Source: Bacteroidales bacterium UBA1077 (lineage in GTDB: Bacteria > Bacteroidota > Bacteroidia > Bacteroidales > UBA932). From it: DNA of 22,846 nucleotides. This document shows, piece after piece, positions 6,409 to 12,948 of this stretch; positions within the stretch are counted from its first letter, which is position 1, and every line of letters begins with the position of its first letter. The stretch lies in NCBI GenBank assembly GCA_002314195.1, contig DCCQ01000147.1:1-22846 (forward strand), read 5' to 3'. Below the pieces are notes generated by a model. The model was not told the DNA's origin, did not search any database, and saw only the letters and a program-made list of their open reading frames with translations. The translations under genes and the position numbers were made by a program.

Positions 6409-6759
6409 TTACTGCTTGTACTGCGCAGAGATGTTGCCGTCAAGCGTTTCCACAACATTGGCGATCAGTTCCATGCTCGTCCTTTCCACTCCATCGTTTG
6501 ATGTGTACTTCTGAGAACGTAGTCTGCCTGAGACGTAGACAGGGAATCCTTTTTGGATGCTGTCCAGAGGAACGATTCCTTTTGTCCCTTCCCATGCGGT
6601 CACATTGTGCCACGTGGTCTCGATGACAGGCTCGCCGTTTCGGCCTTTGTAAGCAAAGTTTGTAGCTACGGAGAAATGCGCCACCCGCGTGTCTCCGACC
6701 TTGAGAATGTTGACATTGCCAACATTTCCTCGGATTTCAATTCTGTTCAACTGTTCCAT
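6409..6759 (-). CDS. ssb: Single-stranded DNA-binding protein, short form without acidic tail
   Basis: 116 residues, OB-fold SSB. Family features visible are the N-terminal NRIEIRGNVGNVNILKVGDTRVAHFSVATN, a central W-containing strand (TTWHNVTAWEG) and PVYVSGRLRSQKYTSNDGVERTSMELIA. The core ends with ETLDGNISAQYKQ. The glycine-rich linker and the acidic DDDIPF-like tip, which recruit partner proteins in housekeeping SSBs, are absent. It is therefore probably an accessory paralogue, or at least not the partner-recruiting form; paralogues of this length are known in Bacteroides. It is transcribed alone. A TAACTTTG box lies 31 bases upstream of its ATG, and a hairpin with a U-tract follows its stop. 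Confidence 0.93.
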   Translation of the reverse strand: MEQLNRIEIRGNVGNVNILKVGDTRVAHFSVATNFAYKGRNGEPVIETTWHNVTAWEGTKGIVPLDSIQKGFPVYVSGRLRSQKYTSNDGVERTSMELIANVVETLDGNISAQYKQ

Positions 6760-6790
6760 AATTCAAGTTGTTTTGAAGTTTTCTCTGACG

Positions 6791-6798
6791 CAAAGTTA
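6791..6798 (-). promoter_or_regulatory. -7 promoter box for ssb
   Basis: Minus-strand TAACTTTG matches TAnnTTTG, 31 bases before the ssb ATG. No -33 TTTG was found at 19-21 bases. Confidence 0.5.
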
Positions 6799-7161
6799 TT
6801 AAGGGTTTCCGCCCGATTGTCCGGTAGATAACAATCTTCGGCCAGATTTTTCTGAATATTATCAAACCCCCATTTTTCTTATCACTTATTGAATCTGCCG
6901 TAAGAATATTCCGGCATTTTGCCGTGCCTTTTTTTACTTATAAAATTTTATTGCGCACCATTAAGAAAAAATTTATGGACAAGAAGAAATTATTTATGAT
7001 TACATGGACTAAAAGAAACGAAAAAATATTCGATAAGTTTCTTTGTCAGTCTTTCAAATCTCGATCAAGAACTGCATCTTTGTCTTCGGAGGCGGCCAAT
7101 CGCCGCCTGGTGTGAGATTATGTTGGTAATAACGGCGAGCATCGCTGGTGAAGGATGAGTC
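6799..7161. other. Intergenic region between ssb and the zinc-ribbon gene
   Basis: About 360 bases without a supported gene. The left two-thirds is AT-rich. The only reading frame with an ATG (6975, 46 codons, Lys-rich) lacks coding character. The right third is GC-richer and holds a perfect 7-bp hairpin, AGGCGGC (7090-7096) with GCCGCCT (7102-7108). A weaker hairpin lies around CGGCGA/TCGCTG near 7133-7147. No TAnnTTTG box was found for the downstream gene. Confidence 0.5.
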
Positions 7162-7554
7162 ATGAGGAACTTGGAAGACGAAACGAGGGGAAGATGTCTG
7201 GAGTGTGGGGATGTTCTTCCTTATGGACGCAGTGACATGAAATTCTGCTGCGTCAGCTGCAAAAGCAGGTACCACTATGTCAACGGAGGCCATCTTAAAG
7301 GACTTCGCCTGAGAACCATCGGAGCATTGGACAGAAACCATGAGATTCTGTCATCCCTGATGGAGAAGGGGGTCACTTCAATGAATATTCCTGACCTTGC
7401 GCAGATGGGCTACAGGTTTGACTGTGTCACATCCTACCACAAGGTCAGGAATCATAATGAATATCGTTGCTATGATATTAAATACAACCTTTCGGAAAGC
7501 CGTATGTTCGGACTTGCGAAGGTGGATGTCAGTCCTCAGGCAAAGAAGCGTTAG
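7162..7554 (+). CDS. Small zinc-ribbon protein, conserved Bacteroidales hypothetical
   Basis: 130 residues. The N-terminus holds Cys12-x2-Cys15 and Cys29/Cys30-x2-Cys33 (RCLECG and KFCCVSCKSRYHY), a zinc ribbon resembling those of small Bacteroidota proteins of about this size. The remainder (TIGALDRNHEILSSLMEKG, QMGYRFDCVTSYHKVRNHNEYRCYDIKY) has no motif I can name but resembles the conserved body of that hypothetical family. The tail is basic (SPQAKKR). A role in nucleic-acid binding is only a guess from the ribbon and basic residues. Its stop TAG (7552-7554) overlaps the stop TAA of the converging transporter gene (7551-7553). Confidence 0.8.
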   Translation: MRNLEDETRGRCLECGDVLPYGRSDMKFCCVSCKSRYHYVNGGHLKGLRLRTIGALDRNHEILSSLMEKGVTSMNIPDLAQMGYRFDCVTSYHKVRNHNEYRCYDIKYNLSESRMFGLAKVDVSPQAKKR

Positions 7555-8867
7555 GCCTGATCAGCACACTCCTCGTCCTTGCCGGGATCCTTGAACAGGA
7601 ACACGAACAGGATGCCGACAATCAGAGCGTAGCCGGCGAAGATGTACCAGGCTGTGGCCCAGTCCGGTTGGGCGGCGTTGTAGACGTAGTGGTTGACGAC
7701 CTTTCCGGCTGCCCACGTTCCGATCGAGGCTCCGAGGCCGTTGGTCATCAGCATGAACAGTCCTTGGGCACTGGAACGAATGTCTTTGGAAGTCTGGCGG
7801 TTGACATAGAGTGAGCCTGAGATGTTGAAGAAGTCGAACGCCACGCCGTAAACAAGGCAGGAGAGAATGAACAGCCAAACTCCAGAGCCGGGGTTGCCGA
7901 TGCCGAAGAAACCGAACCTGAGAACCCAGGCGAACATCGCGATGAGCATCACTTTCTTGATCCCGAACCTTTTCATGAAGAAAGGTATCAGGAGGATGCA
8001 TAGGGTCTCGGACATCTGGCTTAGAGAGATCAGGGCATTGGCGTTGCGCGCTCCCCATGCGTTGGCATATTCAGGATCACCGGTGAAAGATGAGATGAAC
8101 GAATTGGCGTAGCCGTTAGTAATCTGGAGTGAAGCTCCGAGAAGCATCGAGAAGATGAAGAACACTGCCATCTGCCTGTCCTTGAACAGGGCGAACGCCT
8201 TGAGGCCGCTGGCTTCCATGAAGCTGCTGCCGCTGGCTTTCTTGACAGGGACGTTCGGGAGAGTCAAGGCGTAGAATCCAAGGACAAGACTGAGCACTCC
8301 CGAGGTGAAGAACTGGAAGTAGCTGTGCTGGTACTGGATTCCGGAAGGATCCTTCATAAAGTTCACGAACAGCATCGTGCAGATGAAGCCGACTGTTCCG
8401 AACACGCGGATCGGAGGGAACGCCTTGACGGTGTCCTTGCCCGCTCCCTCAAGACCGGCGTAGGCCACGGAGTTGGTCAGGGCGATGGTCGGCATGTAGA
8501 AGGCCACGCTGATCGTGTAAAGGATGTAGAAGACGCTGAAGTTGAAGTCCGGGCCGACAACATAAGCCCCTTCTGTCAGGTTGACGTTGCCCATCGCGTA
8601 CAGTCCGGTGGCGAACATCGAGACTCCGGCGATGAGCTGGCAGAGAGAAAGGGTCTTCTGAGCCGGGATCCATCTGTCAGCCACGATTCCTATCAAGGCA
8701 GGCATGAATATGGAGACAAAACCTTGTGTGGCGAAGAAAAGCCAGATCTGGGGACCGAGCCCGGCTTTGCCGAGAAAACTTCCCATTGAGGTCAGGTACG
8801 CTCCCCAGATGGCGTACTGGAGGAAGTTCATGATGATCAGCCTTAGGCTGATGTGCTTGTTGTTCAT
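7551..8867 (-). CDS. MFS transporter, nucleoside:H+ symporter (NupG-like) family
   Basis: 438 residues, about twelve predicted membrane helices, inner membrane. The N-terminus (SLRLIIMNFLQYAIWGAYLTSMGSFL) and segments such as FMPALIGIVADRW, PPIRVFGTVGFI, AFYMPTIALTNSV and YGVAFDFFNISGSLYVN match the nucleoside:H+ symporter family, which imports nucleosides by proton symport. Substrate assignment rests on family likeness only. The long central loop, the conserved WIPAQKT after helix 2 and the charged C-terminus (FLFKDPGKDEECADQA) are typical. It is transcribed alone, divergent from tgt. A TACATTTG box at 8911-8918 is the likely promoter. Convergent with the zinc-ribbon gene, its stop codon shares bases with that gene's stop. 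In this window it may work with uraA and dut in nucleobase and nucleoside salvage. Confidence 0.85.
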   Translation of the reverse strand: MNNKHISLRLIIMNFLQYAIWGAYLTSMGSFLGKAGLGPQIWLFFATQGFVSIFMPALIGIVADRWIPAQKTLSLCQLIAGVSMFATGLYAMGNVNLTEGAYVVGPDFNFSVFYILYTISVAFYMPTIALTNSVAYAGLEGAGKDTVKAFPPIRVFGTVGFICTMLFVNFMKDPSGIQYQHSYFQFFTSGVLSLVLGFYALTLPNVPVKKASGSSFMEASGLKAFALFKDRQMAVFFIFSMLLGASLQITNGYANSFISSFTGDPEYANAWGARNANALISLSQMSETLCILLIPFFMKRFGIKKVMLIAMFAWVLRFGFFGIGNPGSGVWLFILSCLVYGVAFDFFNISGSLYVNRQTSKDIRSSAQGLFMLMTNGLGASIGTWAAGKVVNHYVYNAAQPDWATAWYIFAGYALIVGILFVFLFKDPGKDEECADQA

Positions 8868-8910
8868 AATGTTATTGTTTTTTTTGTTATTTGCGCATGG
8901 TCAAAACAAA

Positions 8911-8918
8911 CAAATGTA
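8911..8918 (-). promoter_or_regulatory. -7 promoter box for the nucleoside transporter gene
   Basis: Minus-strand TACATTTG matches TAnnTTTG, 43 bases before the ATG at 8867. It lies 22 bases from the opposing tgt box, so the two promoters diverge and may interfere. Confidence 0.55.
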
Positions 8919-8940
8919 CGAGTTTTCGGCTAAAAATCAC

Positions 8941-8948
8941 TATCTTTG
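8941..8948 (+). promoter_or_regulatory. -7 promoter box for tgt
   Basis: TATCTTTG matches TAnnTTTG, 19 bases before the tgt ATG at 8968. It probably drives tgt, the LptF/G gene and possibly uraA. Confidence 0.55.
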
Positions 8949-8967
8949 AGGGTTAAATTTTGGAAGG

Positions 8968-10113
8968 ATGGTTTTCAGAGAGATAGCGAGAGACCCAGGA
9001 TCAAGGGCAAGGGCAGGAGTGTTCACCACCGATCACGGTGAGGTGAGGACTCCGATATTCATGCCCGTCGGGACTGTCGGCTCTGTCAAAGGGGTCTATC
9101 ACAAGGATTTGAAGGAGGACATCAAGGCCGAGATCATCCTTGGCAACACCTATCATCTCTATCTGAGACCGGGGCTTGACATCCTGCGTAAAGTCGGAGG
9201 GCTGCATAAGTTTGAGAATTGGGACAGGCCGATCCTTACTGACAGCGGTGGATTTCAGGTGTTCTCATTGACGAAAATCAGAAAGATCACCGAAGAAGGC
9301 TGCCGTTTCCAGTCTCACATTGACGGATCCAGGCACACATTCACTCCTGAGAACAATGTCGACACCCAAAGGGTGATCGGCGCCGACATCATGATGGCAC
9401 TTGACGAGTGTTGCCCTGGTGACGCTGACGAGAGGTATGCCGCCAAGTCTCTGAAACTGACCCAAGGCTGGCTGGAACGCTATTTCAAGCATTTCTGCGA
9501 GACCGATCCTCTGTACGGGTACAATCAGGTGATGTTCCCGATCATCCAGGGCTGCGTCTATCCGGAACTCCGAAAGAGGGCCGTTGACCATGCCGTGAGC
9601 CTTGTCGGGGACAGCCCGGCCGTCGGTGGATTCGCGATCGGCGGACTTGCTGTGGGAGAGCCTACAGACAAAATGTACGAGATGCTTGAACTCGTCTGCC
9701 CGATCCTGCCGGACAATCGGCCAAGATACCTTATGGGGGTCGGCACACCTGCCAACATCCTGGAGGGAATCGCGAGGGGAGTGGATATGTTCGACTGCGT
9801 GATGCCTACCCGCAACGGCCGCAACGGAATGCTCTTCACGTGGAACGGCATAATGAATATGCGCAATTCCAAATGGGCCGAGGATTTCTCGCCGATCGAT
9901 CCGGATGGAGCGTCGTTCGTTGACCGGACATATTCAAGAGCCTACCTGCATCATCTTTTCATCGCGAAAGAGATGTTCGCCGCGATGATCGCGAGCGAGC
10001 ACAATCTGGCGTTCTATCTTGATCTTGTGCGTGCCGCCCGGGAACACATCGAGGCAGGGGACTTCGCCTCATGGAAGGAAGTGACAGTTAAAAGGATAAG
10101 TTCAAGACTTTAG
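8968..10113 (+). CDS. tgt: tRNA-guanine transglycosylase (queuine/preQ1), lacking the usual zinc cysteines
   Basis: 381 residues. TGT swaps guanine 34 of GUN-anticodon tRNAs for preQ1 (or queuine). The TIM-barrel signatures are present: TPIFMPVGTVGSVKG, the catalytic Asp92 in LTDSGGFQVFSL, LDECCPG (Asp146, Cys148) in the base pocket, GGLAVGE, and GVDMFDCVMPTRNGRNG with the nucleophile Asp276. In E. coli and Zymomonas the zinc subdomain reads ECDCYTCRNYSRAYLHHL. Here the aligned stretch is DGASFVDRTYSRAYLHHL, so all three Cys ligands are replaced (Gly314, Ser316, Asp319) while the His is kept. The gap-free alignment suggests a stable lineage variant, not decay. The gene precedes an LptF/G permease gene by four bases, an arrangement I recall as common in Bacteroidota. 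GGAAGG before the ATG is a possible weak Shine-Dalgarno. Confidence 0.95.
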   Translation: MVFREIARDPGSRARAGVFTTDHGEVRTPIFMPVGTVGSVKGVYHKDLKEDIKAEIILGNTYHLYLRPGLDILRKVGGLHKFENWDRPILTDSGGFQVFSLTKIRKITEEGCRFQSHIDGSRHTFTPENNVDTQRVIGADIMMALDECCPGDADERYAAKSLKLTQGWLERYFKHFCETDPLYGYNQVMFPIIQGCVYPELRKRAVDHAVSLVGDSPAVGGFAIGGLAVGEPTDKMYEMLELVCPILPDNRPRYLMGVGTPANILEGIARGVDMFDCVMPTRNGRNGMLFTWNGIMNMRNSKWAEDFSPIDPDGASFVDRTYSRAYLHHLFIAKEMFAAMIASEHNLAFYLDLVRAAREHIEAGDFASWKEVTVKRISSRL

Positions 10114-10117
10114 GAAT

Positions 10118-11209
10118 ATGAGCGTGGGACTGAAGAAGATAGACTGGTACATCATAAAGAAGTTCATAATGACCTTCTTTATCGCACTTCTTCTCATCAT
10201 CGGAATCGTCATAATCTTCGACATAAGCGAGAAGATCAACCATTTTGTCGAGAACAAGGCTCCGCTGCACGCCATTGTCTTTGACTACTATGTGAATTTC
10301 GTCCCGTACTTTGTGAATATGTTCAGTCCGCTGTTCGTGTTCATAACGGTGATTTTTTTCACTTCCAGGATGGCGGCCAACAGCGAGATCATCGCAATTC
10401 TGTCCTGCGGTGTGAGTTACAGGAGGATGATGGTGCCGTACATGGTCTCGGCACTTCTGATCGCAACTCTTTCACTTTCGCTCAACCTTTGGATAATTCC
10501 GAGGTCGAATGTCAAGCGCATCAATTTCGAACTGAAGTATATCAAACATCGTAACTCTCTGTCTTCTAATAATGTGCATTATCAGATCAACCCTGGAAAA
10601 TTTGTCTCTGTAGAGTCTTTCAGTTCTTGGAACAACACGGCCTACGATTTCACCTTGGAGGACATAGAAAACAATAAGCTCATCAAAAAGATTTCCGCCG
10701 AGAAAGCTGTCTGGGACAGCACTTTCAACGGTTGGAGACTTAAGAATTATTTTGTAAGGGAATATACCGACGGCCTTCAGGACCGTGTGACCACCGGAGC
10801 GGAACTTGACACGGTGCTGAACCTGACAGTCACGGATTTCTACCGAAACAAGAAAACTGTCGAGACGTTGCCTGCCAAGCAACTTAACGAGTTGATAGCC
10901 ACGCAGAAGATGAGAGGGGACGCCAATGTGATGTACGCGCTCATCGAGAAACACAACCGTTTCGCACTTCCGTTCTCGGCATTCATCCTGACCCTTATGG
11001 GGGTAAGCCTTTCCTCAAGAAAACGCAGGGGAGGCATCGGTCTTAACATCGGAATAGGTATCGCCCTCAGTTTTACCTACATCCTGTTCATGAGATTCAG
11101 CCAGATGTTTGTCTATTCCGGAGCGTTGCCGCCGGTGGTCGCTCTGTGGCTTCCTAACGTGATATTCGGCGTGATCGCCGCTGTCTTGTATAATCGAGCT
11201 TCTAAATAA
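10118..11209 (+). CDS. LptF/LptG family permease (lipopolysaccharide export)
   Basis: 363 residues. These are the transmembrane subunits of the LptB2FG ABC complex that extracts LPS from the inner membrane. The N-terminus (KKIDWYIIKKFIMTFFIALLLIIGIVIIFDISEKINHF) and the segment FTSRMAANSEIIAILSCGVSYRRMMVPYM are diagnostic of the YjgP/YjgQ family. Three N-terminal helices are followed by a large beta-jellyroll periplasmic domain (about residues 125-265), then three C-terminal helices starting near LPFSAFILTLMGVSLSSRKRRGG. LptF and LptG cannot be told apart from this sequence alone. The start ATG lies within GGAATATGAGC directly after the tgt stop, so coupling is likely. uraA follows ten bases after the stop, with no terminator visible between them. 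Confidence 0.92.
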   Translation: MSVGLKKIDWYIIKKFIMTFFIALLLIIGIVIIFDISEKINHFVENKAPLHAIVFDYYVNFVPYFVNMFSPLFVFITVIFFTSRMAANSEIIAILSCGVSYRRMMVPYMVSALLIATLSLSLNLWIIPRSNVKRINFELKYIKHRNSLSSNNVHYQINPGKFVSVESFSSWNNTAYDFTLEDIENNKLIKKISAEKAVWDSTFNGWRLKNYFVREYTDGLQDRVTTGAELDTVLNLTVTDFYRNKKTVETLPAKQLNELIATQKMRGDANVMYALIEKHNRFALPFSAFILTLMGVSLSSRKRRGGIGLNIGIGIALSFTYILFMRFSQMFVYSGALPPVVALWLPNVIFGVIAAVLYNRASK

Positions 11210-11219
11210 CTTAATATTT

Positions 11220-12425
11220 ATGTCACAACACACCTTATCCCCACTGAAACGATCCATTGTCGGAGTTCAGTTCATGTTCGTGGCCTTTGGATCCACGGTT
11301 CTCGTCCCGCTTTTGGTCGGATTTGATCCTGCCATCGCTCTTCTCGCGGCCGGTCTCGGCACGCTTCTTTTCCATGCGGTAACCGGAGGAAAGGTTCCGA
11401 TCTACCTTGGCAGCAGTTTCGCTTTCATCGCTCCGATCATCAAGGCGACAGAACTCTACGGCCTGTCCGGAATGTTCTGCGGACTTGTCGCCGTGGGTCT
11501 GGTGTACATCCTGATGAGTTTCCTTGTCAAACTCTTCGGTGTCAGCTTCATCAAGAAACTTTTCCCGCCGATCGTGATCGGACCGGTCATCATCCTGATC
11601 GGCCTTTCATTGGCCGGAACCGGTGTTGACATGGCCAGCAAGAACTGGATCCTTGCCCTAGTCTCTCTCTTTGTGGCTATTGTCTGCTCTTGCTGGGGCA
11701 AAGGCATGATAAAGCTTATCCCCGTTGTTTTCGGTGCCCTTGCCGGCTACATCGTGGCCGTGATATTCTACAGAAGCTCAATGGATTTCAGCGGAGTCGC
11801 CAACGCTCCATGGTTCCAGCTTCCGCATTTCTCGAAGATGAGCCTTTCATGGCAGGCCATCGTGTTCATGGCTCCTGTGGCCATCGCTCCCATCATCGAG
11901 CACGTGGGTGATGTCTATGCTATCAGCGAGATCGCCGGCAAGGATTTCGTTAAGGATCCAGGTCTGCACCGCACGATGCTGGGTGACGGTCTTGCATGCA
12001 CGCTGGCGGCATTCCTTGGCGGCGCTCCTGTGACGACATATTCAGAAGTTACTGGTGCTGTGTCCCTTACCAAGGTGACGGATCCGTCTTGCATGAGGAT
12101 CGCGGCCATCTCGGCTATCTTGATTTCCCTCGTCGGAAAGGTCGGTGCCGCCATTCAGACCATCCCTACAGCTGTTCTGGGCGGTATCATGCTTCTTCTT
12201 TTCGGTAGCATCGCCTCTGTCGGAATCAATAATCTTGTCAAGGCTCAGATCGACATGAACAAGACCCGCAACCTGATCATCGCCTCGCTGATCCTCACCA
12301 TCGGAATAGGCGGCGCGGTCATCAGCTTCGGCAAATTCTCTCTCGCCGGCATCGGCCTCGCCTCGGTTGTCGGCGTCATCTTGAACCTTATCATTCCGGA
12401 CAAGAAGGAAGAGGCCAATTCCTAA
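11220..12425 (+). CDS. uraA: Uracil/xanthine permease, NCS2 family (UraA-like)
   Basis: 401 residues with about fourteen hydrophobic segments, inner membrane. It is a proton-coupled nucleobase importer. NCS2 landmarks are FGSTVLVPLLVGFDPAIALLAAG near the N-terminus, KVPIYLGSSFAFIAP, the substrate-site region APIIEHVGDVYAIS, and GAPVTTYSEVTGAVSLTKVTDP, which corresponds to UraA's NTTYGEN motif. The short half-helix region QTIPTAVLGGIMLLLFG is also typical. The substrate is probably uracil, but a xanthine permease cannot be excluded from residues alone. It is the third gene of the tgt run and is followed by a strong hairpin terminator at 12436-12471. The protein tail KKEEANS is cytoplasmic. Confidence 0.9.
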   Translation: MSQHTLSPLKRSIVGVQFMFVAFGSTVLVPLLVGFDPAIALLAAGLGTLLFHAVTGGKVPIYLGSSFAFIAPIIKATELYGLSGMFCGLVAVGLVYILMSFLVKLFGVSFIKKLFPPIVIGPVIILIGLSLAGTGVDMASKNWILALVSLFVAIVCSCWGKGMIKLIPVVFGALAGYIVAVIFYRSSMDFSGVANAPWFQLPHFSKMSLSWQAIVFMAPVAIAPIIEHVGDVYAISEIAGKDFVKDPGLHRTMLGDGLACTLAAFLGGAPVTTYSEVTGAVSLTKVTDPSCMRIAAISAILISLVGKVGAAIQTIPTAVLGGIMLLLFGSIASVGINNLVKAQIDMNKTRNLIIASLILTIGIGGAVISFGKFSLAGIGLASVVGVILNLIIPDKKEEANS

Positions 12426-12435
12426 TGAATATGAC

Positions 12436-12478
12436 AGTGTATGACCAGGACATGATCTTTGGTCATACACTTTTATTA
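12436..12478 (+). terminator. Terminator after uraA
   Basis: A perfect 12-bp stem, AGTGTATGACCA (12436-12447) with TGGTCATACACT (12460-12471), 12-base loop, is followed by TTTATTAT. It separates the tgt-LptF/G-uraA run from dut-murF. The tail is broken by an A, so it may be less efficient than a pure T-run. Confidence 0.8.
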
Positions 12479-12496
12479 TATTAATATGCGTAGAGT

Positions 12497-12940
12497 ATGA
12501 AAGCATTGAAAGTCAAGATAGTAAACAAGAGCCAATGGCCGGATCCCGCTTATGCCACCGAGGCGTCTGCGGGAATGGATCTGAGGGCTGACATCACGGA
12601 GCCGATCATGCTGAAGCCGCTGGAAAGGGTGCTGGTGCCTACAGGCATATTCATTGAACTTCCGGTCGGCTATGAGGCGCAGGTCCGTCCGCGCAGCGGG
12701 TTGGCCACAAAGCACGGCATCACAGTGATCAACAGTCCCGGAACGGTTGACGCTGATTATCGGGGGGAGTTGAAGACTTCACTGGTGAATCTTTCCAACG
12801 AGCCTTTCGAGATTGTTCCCGGTGAGCGGATCGCCCAGATGGTCGTAGCCCGTCACGAGCGTGTCGAGTGGGAGGATGTTGAGGTGCTTTCGGAAACTGA
12901 GCGTGGTGCCGGAGGTTGGGGCAGCACAGGAAAGAAATAG
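12497..12940 (+). CDS. dut: dUTP diphosphatase
   Basis: 147 residues, homotrimeric all-beta dUTPase. It hydrolyses dUTP to dUMP and pyrophosphate, preventing uracil incorporation into DNA and supplying the dTMP precursor. All five family motifs are present in order: ASAGMDLRA (24-31), RPRSGLA (64-70), the uracil-binding GTVDADYRGEL (82-92), ERIAQMVV (110-117) and the flexible C-terminal RGAGGWGSTGKK (136-147), with Trp in place of the usual Phe. The length is standard. No Shine-Dalgarno or clear TAnnTTTG box is visible in the short gap after the uraA terminator. murF starts eight bases after the stop, so the two are likely cotranscribed. Confidence 0.96.
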   Translation: MKALKVKIVNKSQWPDPAYATEASAGMDLRADITEPIMLKPLERVLVPTGIFIELPVGYEAQVRPRSGLATKHGITVINSPGTVDADYRGELKTSLVNLSNEPFEIVPGERIAQMVVARHERVEWEDVEVLSETERGAGGWGSTGKK

Positions 12941-12948
12941 TGTGAAAT

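Noticed and set aside
6924..7115. Small plus-strand frame (ATG at 6975, 46 codons)
   Set aside because: The sequence is Lys-rich and AT-rich, has no promoter box or ribosome site, and its end runs through a hairpin.
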